NCBI RefSeq assembly: GCF_902150045.1 | Contig: NZ_CABFVU010000001.1 | Location: forward strand, 310,001 to 374,000 | Source: Chitinophaga polysaccharea | GTDB taxonomy: Bacteria > Bacteroidota > Bacteroidia > Chitinophagales > Chitinophagaceae | Direction of reading: 5' to 3' | DNA: 64,000 nucleotides | Shown here: positions 62,555-64,000 of the stretch, one piece after another | Position numbering within the stretch: the first letter of the stretch is position 1 | Layout of the letters: each line of letters starts with the position of its first letter | Notes under the pieces: model-generated | Seen by the model: the letters and a program-made list of their open reading frames with translations, nothing else | Told to the model about the DNA's origin: nothing | Databases searched by the model: none | Position numbers and translations under genes: made by a program

Positions 62555-64000
62555 ATGTCCTTTCCTTTCTATAAGCAGTTTGATGCTATGGACTGCGGCC
62601 CTACCTGTGTTCGTATGATAGCAAAGTTTTATGGTAGGATGTTCTCGCTTCAACAGCTAAGAGATAAGTGTCAGATAAACAGGGATGGTGTTTCGCTTCG
62701 TGGTATCAGTGAAGCTGCCACCCAAATAGGATTTAGAACTGTTTCGATAAAAACGAATCTAGATGTATTGCAAAAAGAACAGGTACTACCATGTATTGTG
62801 CACTGGCAACAGAATCATTTTGTGGTTATTCACAAAATAAGCAAAGGAAATGTATGGGTGGCAGATCCGGCAAAGGGTAAAATAAAATATGACAGATCAG
62901 ATTTTATCAATGGCTGGGCTATTGAGGAACAAGAGGGCAAGCCCGTGGGCATTGTTTTATTAACGGAACCAACTTTTCGTTTCTTCAATAGTGAATTGAA
63001 TAACGATAAAAACAATAAATTAAATATTCAAAACATTGGTGTTCACTTTTTAAGATACAAGCGGCTCTTTATACGATTGTTATTAAGCTTGCTCGTAGCA
63101 AACCTGCTTCAACTGCTTTTTCCTTTTTTTACACAAGCTGTCGTGGACATAGGCATTGGAACAAAAGATATACAGCTCATTTATCTGCTTTTAATTGGCC
63201 AGTTAATGCTCTATACTGGTAGTACCGTGGTTGATTTCATCCGTGGCTGGATCATGCTGCATATAAGCTCGAGAATAAATATCTCACTGGTATCAGATTT
63301 TCTTGTAAAGTTGATGAAGTTGCCGTTGGCTTATTTCGATGTCAAAATGATGGGAGACATTATGCAACGAATGGGGGACCATAGCCGCATAGAATCCTTT
63401 CTGACAGGGAATGCTATGGGGATGATCTTTTCGGCGTTCAACTTCATTGTATTTGCTTTTATGATTATCATCTATGATGCAAAGCTGTTCTTCATTTTTG
63501 CTGGCGGAAGCCTCCTGTACTTTGCGTGGATATACAGTTTTCTTAACCTACGTCGTAAGCTCGACTTTAAAAGATTTGATGTAGGAGCTAAGAATCAGAG
63601 TACGGTTATTCAGCTGATTCAGGGAATGCAGGAAATTAAAATGAATGATTGTGAGCAGCAGAAAAGATGGGAATGGGAACGGATTCAGGCAAAATTGTTT
63701 CGATTAAATATGCGCTCTCTTTCCCTCGGACAAGTTCAACAAGGAGGCGCCTTCTTTATTAACCAGGTCAAAAATATTTTCATCACATTCTTCTCCGCAA
63801 AAGCTGTTATTGATGGACATCTGACACTGGGAGGTATGATGGCCGTACAATACATTATTGGCCAGTTAAATGGCCCCGTCCAACAATTTATCCAATTCAT
63901 ACAATCATATCAGGATGCGCACATCAGTTTGGAGCGGATTAATGAAATACACAATACTCCGGAGGAAGAAGCTCCCGACAAGCCCCTTACTAATCAGTTG
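62555..64000 (+). CDS. C39-peptidase ABC exporter, 3' end outside the window
   Basis: 482 residues are visible and the frame is open at the window end. N-terminal C39 peptidase domain with Cys14 in DAMDCGPTCVRMI, His88 (QQNHFVV) and Asp104 (VADPAKG). The TM domain follows from about 155; the ATP-binding domain lies beyond the window. Such exporters cut the double-glycine leader from bacteriocin or RiPP precursors and secrete the product. ATG 62555 gives the family start; ATG 62519 in frame would add twelve residues. Confidence 0.9.
   Translation, partial: MSFPFYKQFDAMDCGPTCVRMIAKFYGRMFSLQQLRDKCQINRDGVSLRGISEAATQIGFRTVSIKTNLDVLQKEQVLPCIVHWQQNHFVVIHKISKGNVWVADPAKGKIKYDRSDFINGWAIEEQEGKPVGIVLLTEPTFRFFNSELNNDKNNKLNIQNIGVHFLRYKRLFIRLLLSLLVANLLQLLFPFFTQAVVDIGIGTKDIQLIYLLLIGQLMLYTGSTVVDFIRGWIMLHISSRINISLVSDFLVKLMKLPLAYFDVKMMGDIMQRMGDHSRIESFLTGNAMGMIFSAFNFIVFAFMIIIYDAKLFFIFAGGSLLYFAWIYSFLNLRRKLDFKRFDVGAKNQSTVIQLIQGMQEIKMNDCEQQKRWEWERIQAKLFRLNMRSLSLGQVQQGGAFFINQVKNIFITFFSAKAVIDGHLTLGGMMAVQYIIGQLNGPVQQFIQFIQSYQDAHISLERINEIHNTPEEEAPDKPLTNQL

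Noticed and set aside
1-64000. CRISPR array
   Set aside because: I saw no regularly spaced repeats of CRISPR length anywhere, and no cas-like genes.

Overview
The window looks like chromosomal DNA of a Bacteroidota member, most like the Chitinophagaceae (Chitinophaga-like). Supporting signs are TonB-dependent receptors, type IX secretion (T9SS) C-terminal sorting domains, a two-component-propeller histidine kinase with a LytTR regulator, an archaeal-type ProRS, a MacB/FtsX-like permease, and promoters of the Bacteroidota type (TTG/TTTG, about 19-23 nt, TAnnTTTG). Strain identity cannot be settled from sequence reading alone.

Positions 1-27400 and 31000-39500 are core-like. They hold an Oar-like TonB receptor (cut by the window edge), a siderophore-type TonB receptor next to an esterase, and a six-kilobase operon of amide-bond chemistry (esterase, ATP-grasp, YbdK-like carboxylate-amine ligase, class I glutamine amidotransferase-like protein, second ATP-grasp-like protein). 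Then follow RidA, rhodanese, a PASTA protein with Ddl, ferredoxin with a LuxC-like acyl-CoA reductase, HtrA, a LytS/LytR-type pair, ProRS, a glycine/tyrosine-rich lipoprotein and a FadL-like porin. Further on are an FtsX-type permease, MiaA, a pRiA4b ORF-3-like protein, CCA-adding enzyme, a YrdC/Sua5 protein, a glycosyltransferase and DapD. Between them, 27400-31030 is a visibly AT-rich insert with a secreted protein, a lipoprotein and an apolipoprotein N-acyltransferase-like enzyme.

A tRNA-Leu(CAG) gene at 39598-39684 marks the start of an accessory region that runs to the window end. A large serine recombinase is encoded antisense, its reading frame running through the tRNA terminator and the tRNA itself. 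Behind it lie small element genes, an excisionase-like HTH protein, a nucleotidyltransferase-HEPN-like protein overlapping an XRE regulator, and an orphan soluble histidine kinase divergent from an XRE regulator. Next comes a two-gene operon of T9SS-exported proteins (a delta-60 repeat protein and a subtilisin-like protease).

From 52000 to 60100 the DNA is AT-rich and carries a defence-like cluster. Its core is a tightly packed five-gene operon: small XRE controller, beta-class DNA methyltransferase, short SF2 helicase, PD-(D/E)xK-like nuclease and a MORC/GHKL ATPase (53892-58520). A PD-(D/E)xK-like ORF and an HNH endonuclease flank it. This is the most interesting system in the window. A decayed IS5-like transposase tail and an intact ISL3-family (ISAon1-like) insertion sequence follow; the latter has perfect 25-bp terminal repeats and a perfect 8-bp target duplication. 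The window closes inside a C39-peptidase ABC exporter of the bacteriocin/RiPP type.
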